Shown: positions 18,097 to 26,763 of the stretch, piece after piece
How the letters are laid out: each line of letters opens with the position of its first letter
How positions within the stretch are numbered: the stretch's first letter is position 1
NCBI RefSeq assembly: GCF_006716115.1
Contig: NZ_VFOO01000002.1
Location: forward strand, 1 to 64,000
Length of the DNA: 64,000 nucleotides
Origin: Subtercola boreus
GTDB lineage: Bacteria; Actinomycetota; Actinomycetes; Actinomycetales; Microbacteriaceae
Direction of reading: 5' to 3'
Made by a program: the position numbers and the translations under genes
Notes under the pieces: generated by a model
Told to the model about the DNA's origin: nothing
Database searches by the model: none
Seen by the model: only the letters and a program-made list of their open reading frames with translations

Positions 18097-19325
18097 TGCA
18101 GTGCTCCGGTGCCCCGATAAGGCAGGCGAGCATCCACCCGGAACCCGGGCGACCCGTCGGTCCGGGGACCGGCCTCGACGGTTCCGTCCAGGAGCCGCAT
18201 CCGTTCTCGCATGCCGATGAGTCCCTGGCCGGGCTGCGAGATCCGGCCGGTGGCCTGCGGGTGGCCGCCGGATATCTCCTCTGTCGTGACGCCGAAACAC
18301 ACGTGATTCAGGCCCCAGTCGAGGCTCACGGTCACTGCTGTTCCTCGTCCGCCGTGCTTGATGGCGTTGGTGAGCGACTCCTGTAGCACGCGGAACATGG
18401 TCAGGTCGTGGGCTGCGGTCAGTGGTATCCGGATGCCCGTCTCCTGCACAGTCACCTCGAGGCCGGCCTGCCTCACACTGTCAACGAGCAGGTCGAGGTC
18501 ACCTGTACGGATGCCTGCGGTCGTCGCGTCGCCGGGTTCTCTCAGCACGCTGAGCAGTTCGTGCACGTCATCGAGCGCAGATCGGGCGGTGCGGTTGATC
18601 GTCTCTAGGGCGGTCGTCTCAGCCTGCGGGTTGGTCGCCTTCGCATAGCGGGCCCCATCGGATTGGGCGATGACAACGGCAAGGGCGTGGCCGATGAGGT
18701 CATGCATCTCCCGGCTGAGGAGGGCACGCTCGCGTTCCTGAGTGAGGCGCGCCTCGGCGAGGATGCGGTCGCGTTCACGATCGGCCCGTGCGGCGGCTGA
18801 TGCCCGCCGGTTTCGTACCAACACCCCGAGCGCCCAGAACAGGGCGAGGGCCGCCGCTATCACCCCGCTCGCGATCACGAAGTAGATGCCCCGGGACACC
18901 GGGTCGGTCGGGATGGCGGCGCCGTCGCCAGTCGGGGGAGCGAACAGCACGAGACGAGCGCCGGCGATACCTCCCCCGATCACGCTCGACACCAGGCCCG
19001 CCCACCGCACAACACGGTTCTCCGCCAACCCTGTCGCGAACACGGTGGCGAGGATGAGGATGTCACCGAGCAGCAGGCCATCGACCGTGGCCACCTGCAC
19101 CAGCGCACCCACCCATGCGATCGCAAGACCCAGGCCGGGCATCCGCCGCCAGAAAGCGAGAGAGAGCGCAAACACGATATCGATCAGCATCCCGGCGGCA
19201 CCGTCGCGCACAAAATCCGCCGCACCAAAAAGGACGAACGCCGCTAACGCGATGCCCGCGTCGGTGACGCGCGGGTGTTTCTCAAACCAGACCAACACAC
19301 GCGTAACTCTAACCGCGAGCCGCAT
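18093..19325 (-). CDS. HisKA_3-type sensor histidine kinase
   Basis: A 410-residue kinase with about five N-terminal membrane helices, no large outer domain, a HisKA_3 dimerisation helix containing ALLSREMHDLIGHALAVVIAQ, and an HATPase domain (ESLTNAIKHGGRG, then PGQGLIGMRERM). This architecture is common for kinases that rely on a partner ABC transporter or a membrane-embedded signal for sensing. It heads the minus-strand operon that runs to uppP. Confidence 0.9.
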   Translation of the reverse strand: MRLAVRVTRVLVWFEKHPRVTDAGIALAAFVLFGAADFVRDGAAGMLIDIVFALSLAFWRRMPGLGLAIAWVGALVQVATVDGLLLGDILILATVFATGLAENRVVRWAGLVSSVIGGGIAGARLVLFAPPTGDGAAIPTDPVSRGIYFVIASGVIAAALALFWALGVLVRNRRASAAARADRERDRILAEARLTQERERALLSREMHDLIGHALAVVIAQSDGARYAKATNPQAETTALETINRTARSALDDVHELLSVLREPGDATTAGIRTGDLDLLVDSVRQAGLEVTVQETGIRIPLTAAHDLTMFRVLQESLTNAIKHGGRGTAVTVSLDWGLNHVCFGVTTEEISGGHPQATGRISQPGQGLIGMRERMRLLDGTVEAGPRTDGSPGFRVDARLPYRGTGALQ

Positions 19326-19406
19326 TCCCCCGGCAGGCTCGGGTGAACATCAGTCGTTGTGATGACAGGCGCTGTACCTCGCTGTGATGACGCCGCACCG
19401 CCACAC

Positions 19407-19425
19407 TGAGGGTAGCCTTACCTTG
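19407..19425. promoter_or_regulatory. Possible IdeR/DtxR iron box
   Basis: TGAGGGTAGCCTTACCTTG matches the palindromic DtxR/IdeR consensus at 13 of 19 positions by my alignment and lies 31 bases before the iron-binding-protein start, a usual place for iron repression. It is a visual match only. Confidence 0.45.
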
Positions 19426-19455
19426 CCCGAAATGATTGTCGAAGCCTGAGGACCC

Positions 19456-20498
19456 ATGAAACGCCTCCACATCCTCGTCGCTGTCTCCGTAGCAGCCGCG
19501 CTCGCCCTATCCGCCTGCGCCGGCCCTGCATCGACGCCCGCAGCATCGGGCGACCCGTCGTCTCTTTCGGGCACGTCGATCACGGTTTACAACGCCCAGC
19601 ACGAAGAACTCACCCAGGCCTGGGCTGACGCGTTCACCGCGCAGACCGGTGTCACGGTGACCCTCCGCAATGGCGACGACTCCGAACTGTCGAACCAGCT
19701 CGTTGCCGAAGGCGCGGCCTCTCCTGCCGACGTGTTTCTGACCGAGAACTCACCGGCGATGTCGCTGGTCGAGAACGCGGGACTCTTCACCAACGTCGAC
19801 GCATCGACACTGGCAGGGGTTCCAGATGCCTACCGGCCGTCGACCGCGAAGTGGACCGGCATAGCCGCCCGCTCCACGGTGCTGGTCTACAACCCGTCGC
19901 TGCTGCCCGAGGCGGACCTGCCCACCTCCCTCAGCGACCTCGCCGACCCGGCATGGAAAGGGCGGTGGGCCGCATCCCCCGGCGGAGCGGACTTCCAGGC
20001 GATTGTCTCGGCCTACCTTGACCTCAAGGGTACCGACCAGGCGCTGGCGTGGCTGAAGGCGATGAAGACGAACTACGTCGACTACAAGGGCAACAGCACG
20101 GTCATGAAGGCCGTCAACGCCGGGCAAGTGCCAGCCGGTGTGATCTACCACTACTACTGGGCCATCGACCAGGCCGGTACGAAGGAGAACAGCGGCAACA
20201 CGAAGCTGTACTACTTCAAGAACCAGGATCCGGGCGCGTTCGTCAGCATCTCAGGGGGGGAGTACTCGCGTCGAGCAAGAAACAGGCCGCAGCTCAGGCG
20301 TTCCTCGCGTTCATCACCGGCACCGCAGGGCAGACCATCCTGCAGACCGGAACGAGCTTCGAATACCCCGTCGCCAGCGAGGTCACACCGAATCCGGTCT
20401 TGCCTGGTCTCGATACCCTCGATGCCCCCACCATCGACCCGTCGACGCTGAACAGTACCCAGGTCACCGACCTCATGACCCAGGCCGGCCTCATCTGA
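19456..20498 (+). pseudogene. Fe(III) ABC transporter substrate-binding lipoprotein, frameshifted
   Basis: Reads as an iron-binding lipoprotein of the FbpA/SfuA type: signal peptide with lipobox ALSACAG, then SITVYNAQHEELTQAWADAF and ADVFLTENSPAM. The frame is correct through codon 265 (about 20251), then the run of seven G at 20254-20260 shifts it. The C-terminal part (VLASSKKQAAAQAFLAF, then QTILQTGTSFEYPV, ending QAGLI at 20498) continues in the plus-one frame. One extra G would restore a 347-codon gene. This is a recent inactivation, a phase-variable tract or a homopolymer sequencing error; the flanking permease and ATPase are intact, which favours error or reversible slippage. Confidence 0.85.
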
Positions 20499-20514
20499 TG
20501 ATCGGCCCGATCTG

Positions 20515-22035
20515 ATGGCCGGTAGGTGGCTACGGTCGCCGCTCCTCGTCGTCGTGGTGGTGGTGCTGGCCGCCGTCATGCTGCTTCCCGTCGGCTACGT
20601 CGTCGCCATCGGGTTTCAGGTCGGCTGGCCGACACTCGCCCCCCTGGTCTTCCGACCGAAGGTCGGCGAACTGCTGGTCAACACCGTGCTGCTCGTCGTT
20701 CTGGGTGTGCCCGTGACCGTCGTGCTCGGGGTGGGCGGTGCGTGGCTCGTCGAGCGCACTACCCTCCCGGGCCGGCGCATCTGGGCGGTACTCCTGGCTG
20801 CGCCGCTGGCCATTCCGGCCTTCGTGAGCAGCTACGGCTGGGTCAGCGCCATCCCCTCGATCGGCGGCATCGGCGGCGGCCTCCTCGTCGCGACCCTCGC
20901 CTACTACCCCTTGGTTTACCTGCCCGCGGTCACCACGATCCGCCGGCTGGACCCCGCGCTCGAAGAGTCGGCCCGATCACTCGGGCTGGGATCGTGGCGC
21001 GTCTTCGCCCGCGTAGTTCTGCCGCAGCTCAGGCTCGCCGTCTGGGGCGGCGGCCTGGTCGTCGCCCTGCACCTGCTTTCCGAGTACGGCGCGTTCGCGC
21101 TGATCCGGTTCGACACCTTCACCACCGCGATCGTGGTGCAGTACCAGTCCACCTTCGCGGGCCCTGCCGCCAGCGCGCTCGGCATCGTGCTAGCCGGGCT
21201 TTGCCTTCTCCTGCTGCTCGGCGAATCGGCGACACGCGGCACAGCGAGATACTCCCGGGTCGGCTCGGGTGCGGCCAGGCCTGCAGTCCTGGAGCAGCTC
21301 GGTTGGGCGACGCCGCTCGCAATGGCCGGGCTGGTGGTAGTGCTTTTCGCGGCTCTGGGTGTGCCCATCGCCAGCCTCGTACGCTGGCTCAGCGTCGGCG
21401 ACCCCTGGGCGCAGCGCGAGCTGCACACCGCCATCCTCCAGACGGCCGGCCTGGCCGTGATCGGCGCGATCGTGACCGTGCTCGTGGCACTCCCCATCGC
21501 CTGGCTCACCATCCGACACCCGGGTCGCCTCCCCCGCCTCCTCGAGAGTGCCTACTATCTCGCCAGCAGCTTGCCGGCCATCATCATCGCCCTGGGACTC
21601 GTCACCATCACCATCCGGATCGTCCCAGCACTGTATCAATCCGTGTTCACCGTGGTGCTCGCCTACGTCATCATCTTCCTACCTCGCGCGCTCGTGAGCC
21701 TCCGCACCGGCATCGCCCAGGCCCCGGTCGCCCTCGAAGAGGCCGCCCGGTCGCTCGGCCACTCACCCCTTGCCGCTCGTGCGCGAGTGACCCTGCCGCT
21801 CATCCTCCCTGCACTCGGTGCGGGGGCAGCCCTCGTCGGGCTCGGCGCCGCCAACGAACTCACCGCAACACTTTTGCTCGCCCCCAGCGGCACGAGAACC
21901 CTCGCCACCCAGTTCTGGTCGGCCAGTACGTCTGTCGCCTACTCCGACGCCGCTCCCTATGCGCTGCTGCTCATCGCGTTGTCGCTTCCATCGGTAGCCA
22001 TCCTCTTCCTACAGACCCGAAAGCGCGTTCGCTGA
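20515..22035 (+). CDS. Fe(III) ABC transporter permease (FbpB/SfuB-like, fused two-domain)
   Basis: A 506-residue permease with about twelve helices and two binding-protein-dependent transport domains, each with an EAA-type loop: LEESARSLGLGSWRVFARVVLP in the first half and LEEAARSLGHSPLAARARVTLP in the second. This double arrangement is typical of the FbpB/SfuB ferric importers. Its stop overlaps the ATPase start by one base (TGATG). The C-terminal half closely matches the decayed fragment at 41240-41570. Confidence 0.92.
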   Translation: MAGRWLRSPLLVVVVVVLAAVMLLPVGYVVAIGFQVGWPTLAPLVFRPKVGELLVNTVLLVVLGVPVTVVLGVGGAWLVERTTLPGRRIWAVLLAAPLAIPAFVSSYGWVSAIPSIGGIGGGLLVATLAYYPLVYLPAVTTIRRLDPALEESARSLGLGSWRVFARVVLPQLRLAVWGGGLVVALHLLSEYGAFALIRFDTFTTAIVVQYQSTFAGPAASALGIVLAGLCLLLLLGESATRGTARYSRVGSGAARPAVLEQLGWATPLAMAGLVVVLFAALGVPIASLVRWLSVGDPWAQRELHTAILQTAGLAVIGAIVTVLVALPIAWLTIRHPGRLPRLLESAYYLASSLPAIIIALGLVTITIRIVPALYQSVFTVVLAYVIIFLPRALVSLRTGIAQAPVALEEAARSLGHSPLAARARVTLPLILPALGAGAALVGLGAANELTATLLLAPSGTRTLATQFWSASTSVAYSDAAPYALLLIALSLPSVAILFLQTRKRVR

Positions 22036-23075
22036 TGTCTACACTCGTGCTCACCGACATCACGAAGTACCTCGGCGGGCGACCGGTTCTGCGGAGCGTG
22101 ACCCTGACCGTCCCGAGTGGCTCACGAACATCCGTCGTCGGCGCATCCGGCAGCGGCAAGAGCACCCTGCTCCGCCTCATCGCCGGCTTCGACATTCCGG
22201 ATGCCGGACAGATAAGCCTCGGCGATACCCTTCTGGCGGGCGGGGCGTCGACCGTGCCCGCGCATCGAAGGGGAGTGGGGTACGTTGCGCAAGACGGGGC
22301 CTTATTCCCGCACCTCACGGTCGAGCAGAACATCCGCTTCGGACTGTCCCGATCTGCGCGGAGATCTACCCGGGTCGCGGAGGCCGCGGCCCTAGTGGCT
22401 ATCGGCAGCAACCTGCTCGGCCGGTACCCGCACGAACTCTCCGGGGGCCAGCAGCAACGCGTCGCCCTCGCACGGGCTCTGGCACCGTCGCCTCAGGTCG
22501 TGCTGCTCGACGAACCGTTCAGCGCGCTCGACACTGGGCTCCGGGCATCGACCCGGAGAGCAGTCATCGAGGCCCTCGAGCAGAGCGGTGTCACAACGAT
22601 CCTTGTCACCCACGATCAGGAAGAGGCCCTCTCGTTTGGTGACCAGGTCGCCATCATCGACGGCGGCCGCATTTCGCAGGCTGGGCCGCCCGCGGAAGTT
22701 TTTGACAACCCGCACACGGCCGACATCGCTGAGTTCCTCGGAGACGCGATCCTCGTACCCTGCGTCGTCCGGGATGATGTGGCGCACACCGCCTTCGGTT
22801 CGCACGTGATCAAGCACGACCACCGGGGGAGTGGTGACGTGTCGAAGGCCCTGGTCAGGCCCGCCCAGTTGATGATCGACACGGAAAGCCCGACACCCAA
22901 TGCGGTCATAATCGACGTGCAGACGATCGGCGCGAAGCAGGACGTTTTGCTCAAGATCGGATCCACCCGTGAGATGATCCGCCTGCCTGTCGTAACCGCC
23001 GCCCCCCAGAGTTACAGAACTGGCCACACAGTGCAGGTGAGCGTTGTCGGCGGGGTCGTCATCTACGCGAGCTGA
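22035..23075 (+). CDS. Fe(III) ABC transporter ATPase (FbpC-like)
   Basis: A 346-residue ATPase: Walker A GASGSGKST, Q loop YVAQDGALFPHLTVEQN, signature LSGGQQQRVALARAL, Walker B VVLLDEPFSALD, switch His in LVTHDQEEALSFGD, then a C-terminal TOBE-type domain (about 240-346) as in FbpC. The ATG at 22035 is chosen because it abuts the permease stop; a longer frame beginning at 20526 is a shadow of the permease. Middle and C-terminal parts match the remnants at 33172-33640 and 41570-41730. Confidence 0.93.
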   Translation: MSTLVLTDITKYLGGRPVLRSVTLTVPSGSRTSVVGASGSGKSTLLRLIAGFDIPDAGQISLGDTLLAGGASTVPAHRRGVGYVAQDGALFPHLTVEQNIRFGLSRSARRSTRVAEAAALVAIGSNLLGRYPHELSGGQQQRVALARALAPSPQVVLLDEPFSALDTGLRASTRRAVIEALEQSGVTTILVTHDQEEALSFGDQVAIIDGGRISQAGPPAEVFDNPHTADIAEFLGDAILVPCVVRDDVAHTAFGSHVIKHDHRGSGDVSKALVRPAQLMIDTESPTPNAVIIDVQTIGAKQDVLLKIGSTREMIRLPVVTAAPQSYRTGHTVQVSVVGGVVIYAS

Positions 23076-23613
23076 TGCAGTCGATCGCAAGCACGGGATG
23101 CAGTTGCCAGTGACCCGCGCCACCCGAATAGCTACTGTAATCGAGCGCCACGTGATGTCACGCTCTAGTCCGCGGTCATCGCATCTGCCCTTCTCTGTGC
23201 TACCGAATCGCAAATCCTCTAGGGATAACGTCGACCTTCAATCACTCCAGAGTGCGGAAGGAGATCTTGTCGCGACTACCGGTGTTCTCAAGGTGCTGTG
23301 ATTGCGATTGCGGCTGCGGTGGGTTGGCCACCGGTGGCAGGCGCCGCCTCCGACCAACTCCCCGTGATGGCCCTAGAGAAAGTCGACGCTGTCGTTGTGG
23401 GGCCCGTCATCAGCTTGGACAGGACCTTCCGAAGCTTGATGACATGGTCATCGAGTCCACCCTCACGACCGTTCACGGCAGACCGAACGAGCCGCAGGAG
23501 TACGGAGGCTAGGCGACGGACCCGGCAACGATTCGCCCGTTCATTCGCAAGGTGTACGCGCACGCGTGCCGTCCTCGCATTGCAGAACCGGCAAATGCTG
23601 GAAGCGTAAAAGA
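23076..23613. other. Intergenic region after iron transporter
   Basis: About 540 bases. Open frames exist on both strands (for example 23298-23609 plus, 23288-23896 minus), but none has a recognisable domain and they overlap one another, so I call no gene. Confidence 0.5.
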
Positions 23614-23651
23614 AAGGGGGCCGGCTGACGGATGAGTCAGCCGGCCCCCTT
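23614..23651 (-). terminator. Strong rho-independent terminator
   Basis: A perfect 16-bp inverted repeat (AAGGGGGCCGGCTGAC and its complement) with a 6-base loop lies ten bases after the stop of the minus-strand secreted-protein gene. On the minus strand it is followed by TTCTTTTACGC, a short T-rich tract, so it terminates that gene; the reverse direction has a weaker tail. Confidence 0.85.
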
Positions 23652-23660
23652 CTGGTGCTC

Positions 23661-23948
23661 CTACTGGCCGGGTGTGGCGGGAGCAGCGTCGTCGGCGGTC
23701 TCGCCGTCGTTCGTGCCGTCTTCGATCCCGGTGGTGTCGTCGGCGGTCTCGGTGTCGTTCGCCGCTCCGACGTCCGTGCCGTCAGCGGTCTCGGTATCAG
23801 CGGCTCCACCCTGATCGACGCTGGTGCTCGACGTGGGCGCTGGGGCGGGTGTGGAGGCCTGCGCGGGGATGGCGAGGGCAAGCCCGCCTCCGACAATCAA
23901 CGCTCCGGCACCCAAGGTCCCGAGGGTCCATTTGATGGGCTTTTTCAT
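23661..23948 (-). CDS. Small secreted acidic repeat-containing protein
   Basis: A 95-residue protein beginning MKKPIKWTLGTLGAGALIVGG, a clear signal peptide ending near PAQA-ST. The mature part (about 65 residues) is low complexity, dominated by Asp, Glu, Thr, Ala and Gly with an imperfect repeat of (N)DTETADxTxG units at least three times. No cysteine and no known domain. The gene is monocistronic, has its own terminator and an upstream TCTCAY repeat box at 24012-24028, so it appears to belong to the same envelope regulon as its neighbours. Its function is unknown. Confidence 0.75.
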   Translation of the reverse strand: MKKPIKWTLGTLGAGALIVGGGLALAIPAQASTPAPAPTSSTSVDQGGAADTETADGTDVGAANDTETADDTTGIEDGTNDGETADDAAPATPGQ

Positions 23949-24011
23949 GATCAGTTCCTTCGTTTCGTATCGGGTGGGAGTACCTGATACCTGAACGCTA
24001 CGGACCAGCCC

Positions 24012-24028
24012 ATGAGACCAGAATGAGA
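24012..24028 (-). promoter_or_regulatory. Direct-repeat box (11-bp period) upstream of secreted protein
   Basis: On the coding (minus) strand TCTCAT-N5-TCTCAT, 64 bases before ATG 23948. One of seven such sites between 24.0 and 40.6 kb; an 11-bp repeat period is typical of OmpR/PhoB-family binding sites. Confidence 0.6.
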
Positions 24029-24125
24029 ACCACCAGATACCCAGCGCGACCTACCCAAAGCCCGTTCCGATACTTCAGTCGCGTCGGACGTGGACGCTGT
24101 AGCGACGTCGGGTGGGTAGTCGCCG

Positions 24126-26546
24126 TTAAGCACGGGCGGGGGTGAGGATTCGGATGGCCTGGTTGAGGGACATGTCGGGCACGTACGCTTTGGCAAGTCC
24201 CAAGCCGACGGCTGGGAGGTTGAACGGATTTTTGTACAACAGAAAAACGGGTCTAATTTCTGGCTGGAACTTGTTTTTGTAGCGGTGCAGGGACTGGAAC
24301 CCGTACGCCGGTTCCAGGGCACGGCTAAGCCAGGGGAGACCACTGTCAGCCAGGGGTGCCGCCGACAGGCTCACCGTCTGAACACCTGTCCGCCGCGCTT
24401 CGGTGATCGTTTCCGCGATGACGGCGTCCATCAGCCCCGGCATGCTGCCGGTCCGGCGGCGCATGAAGTCGAGCGTCAACCCGGTCACAATCCCGTTTCG
24501 GAACGTGGGCAGCCAGCTGGTGACGGCGTCGATGTCACCGTCCGCCGTGATCGCCAGCATCAGCGACACATCGGAGTCTTTGAGCTCCCGTACCCCGCCG
24601 AGCGTAAACCCCATCTCGGGAAGCGACTTCTCGGCCACCCATTCGCGAGAAATGTCCTCAATCTGAGCTTTCTTCGTCGACGTCAACTCGCTGTAGGTTG
24701 TCCATTCGAAGCGGACGCCCGTTTTCGTCGCCCGGGTGAGGGACGTTCTGATGTTCTGCATCTTCTTGCCGCCGAGTGACCAGGTCGTGGTGTCAACGAG
24801 GGTGTCCTCGGCGACTTTCATCGAGTACCAGGCCTGCCCTGAGAGGTGTACCCGGAGCGTCTCGGTTGCGCCGTAGAACACGGGCACCCACCCTCGGTCC
24901 TCGCAGAAGGTCACAAACCCCCGGACCACCTCGGCCATGTTGCGGGGCTCGCAGAGCGGTTCACCGGTAGTCACGGCGACGCCGTTGACGACCCGGTATG
25001 CGACAGCGCCTGTGTCATGGGGTGCATACCAGTACAGGTTCCCGCGCCAGGTCGTCATCCAGGCGAGGGGCCCCTCTGCCCATCCCATCTTCAGAAAGGC
25101 TCGCGTTCCAGACGACACTGTCGCCGGCGCATCGAGGCGACGGCGAAGCATGCCGGCAACGGCGAGTGCGACGATGCACAGCCAGAACACAGCCCCGATC
25201 CAGTCGTACATGATCCGGCCCAGAACGTCAGTCGGAACAGGGGCGGGTTGTTCGAAAGCCAAGAACCCTTCCGGGACGAGCCGTTCCACCAGATCAGTCA
25301 CGATCGTCTGGACCGATGTTGCGGGGGAGGCCCCGGCCCTGAGGACGACCGTGCCAATGTAGACCGCGGTGACGGCCACGGTCACAAGTGCTGCCCGTAC
25401 AAAGAACCGGTGGCTGGGAGCGTGGCCAGGGTTAGGTGGAAAGGATTTCAGGCAGCTGAAAGCCCCGATAGCGACGATGGCAGGTACTCCGATGGCGACG
25501 ACAACTGACCATAACGTGTCATCGGCGGCGGCCGGGGAAGCCCCGGCTGGCGGGGTGATTGTGGGGGCGGCGCCGAAGTAAATCGCCGCCATGACGCTCA
25601 ATGCTCCGTTGACGCTGACGGCTAGCCAGAGTCCCAACCGTTGCCCCCGGTAGATCGCGGCAGCGGCCAAAAGTTGCAAGACAAGAGGTAAGACGCTGAC
25701 CAAGATCGCGCCGGCGGTGTCGGCGGCCCCCTGGATCGCGTCACCGGTTGTGGCTGAGTCTCTAAACAAGGCTCCGAGGGGTTCAAACAGGCCCACTCGG
25801 GCGGGTGCCAGCGCGCTGACAAGCGGCCCGATAGCTGTCACCGTCACCACCGCCGCGAGCAGCGTCCGCGTATCGCTGAATGACCGTTTCCCTGGTCTCG
25901 GGCGAGTTTTGGTGAAAACAAACCCGAGAAGGAGGCCGCTGACCGCGCCGCCAAGTCGGTAGAGGTCGGAGGGTTGGCCGGAGTAGAGAACAAAGACTAG
26001 GAGCACCGCGAAGCTGATGACCCGCACGCGCGCTCCGATGACGGGACGCAGGTAAGCGGTGGAGGCAAGGAATGTGCCGATTACCGGAATGAGCGGGTCG
26101 GACATGTGCTGGCCGCGGGTCGATTCGGCCGCCGGGTTGTCCAGCAGGACTCCCGCGCTCTGCAGGCCGATACCGAGAGCGATTCCGAAGACCGTCACGA
26201 CGAGAAACGCTATGAGGGACCGGACGGATCCCAATCGGGTCTCAGCAATTCCCAACAATCCCAAAGTCACAACAACTACGCCGGTGAGGTAGACGGGTTT
26301 CTCAACGAACAACACCGATGTCCCTGCGGCGGCCCAGTCGTGCTGAACGAGCAATGAATCAAGGCCTGTCCCGAGGCCAGCTGTGGCGAAGAAGGTCGCT
26401 TTCAGGGCAGCGGCCGCACCGAAGACGACGATCACGGACCAGGTCACGGGAAGCTTCCGCGCCCCCCTCGACACCATCACAGCCAAGGCGCGGATCCTCG
26501 CCCCAACAGTGGTGGTTCGGTGTGCGAGAGGGGTGGTGGATGCCAT
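24126..26546 (-). CDS. MprF-like membrane protein with DUF2156 acyltransferase domain
   Basis: An 806-residue protein. The N-terminal half has about twelve hydrophobic segments, including a rhomboid-like early block (VIPVIGTFLASTAYLRP region) and several more helices up to about residue 490. The C-terminal third is a soluble DUF2156/GNAT-like module: GPLAWMTTWRGNLYW, VNGVAVTTGEPLCEPRN, VPVFYGATETL, SLGGKKMQNIRTSL, ISREWVAEKSLPEMGFTLGG, LDFMRRRTGSMPGLMDAVI, PAYGFQSLHRYKNKFQPE. This matches the catalytic part of phosphatidylglycerol lysyl/alanyl-transferases, which make the membrane less anionic and protect against cationic peptides. Amino-acid specificity cannot be read. A direct-repeat box lies 83 bases upstream. 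Confidence 0.85.
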   Translation of the reverse strand: MASTTPLAHRTTTVGARIRALAVMVSRGARKLPVTWSVIVVFGAAAALKATFFATAGLGTGLDSLLVQHDWAAAGTSVLFVEKPVYLTGVVVVTLGLLGIAETRLGSVRSLIAFLVVTVFGIALGIGLQSAGVLLDNPAAESTRGQHMSDPLIPVIGTFLASTAYLRPVIGARVRVISFAVLLVFVLYSGQPSDLYRLGGAVSGLLLGFVFTKTRPRPGKRSFSDTRTLLAAVVTVTAIGPLVSALAPARVGLFEPLGALFRDSATTGDAIQGAADTAGAILVSVLPLVLQLLAAAAIYRGQRLGLWLAVSVNGALSVMAAIYFGAAPTITPPAGASPAAADDTLWSVVVAIGVPAIVAIGAFSCLKSFPPNPGHAPSHRFFVRAALVTVAVTAVYIGTVVLRAGASPATSVQTIVTDLVERLVPEGFLAFEQPAPVPTDVLGRIMYDWIGAVFWLCIVALAVAGMLRRRLDAPATVSSGTRAFLKMGWAEGPLAWMTTWRGNLYWYAPHDTGAVAYRVVNGVAVTTGEPLCEPRNMAEVVRGFVTFCEDRGWVPVFYGATETLRVHLSGQAWYSMKVAEDTLVDTTTWSLGGKKMQNIRTSLTRATKTGVRFEWTTYSELTSTKKAQIEDISREWVAEKSLPEMGFTLGGVRELKDSDVSLMLAITADGDIDAVTSWLPTFRNGIVTGLTLDFMRRRTGSMPGLMDAVIAETITEARRTGVQTVSLSAAPLADSGLPWLSRALEPAYGFQSLHRYKNKFQPEIRPVFLLYKNPFNLPAVGLGLAKAYVPDMSLNQAIRILTPARA

Positions 26547-26628
26547 TGCTCGTTCTCAGTGTAGGTAGGTGCCAGGAACCGGCCAGCAGGCCGTCCTGAT
26601 CCTTCCCGCCAACGCTAGATGTGTGTTC

Positions 26629-26645
26629 ATGAGACCACGATGAGA
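26629..26645 (-). promoter_or_regulatory. Direct-repeat box (11-bp period) upstream of mprF-like gene
   Basis: Coding strand TCTCAT-N5-TCTCAT, 83 bases before the start at 26546. Same repeat, period and orientation as the other members. Confidence 0.65.
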
Positions 26646-26763
26646 CGACCTTTATAGCCTTCATCACCTCGGTGATGGGCGACAGGGTGGGCGCTGCTGT
26701 TCGACGACCAGCTGTGGTGATGACGCGTCGTCCTCGACGCTTCTCGTGGGCGGCAATAGGCCA

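Noticed and set aside
20526-23075. 849-codon frame spanning the iron permease and ATPase
   Set aside because: Its first 500 codons are an alternative frame of the permease (Arg/Pro-rich, no domain); only the last 346 codons, from ATG 22035, are the real ATPase.
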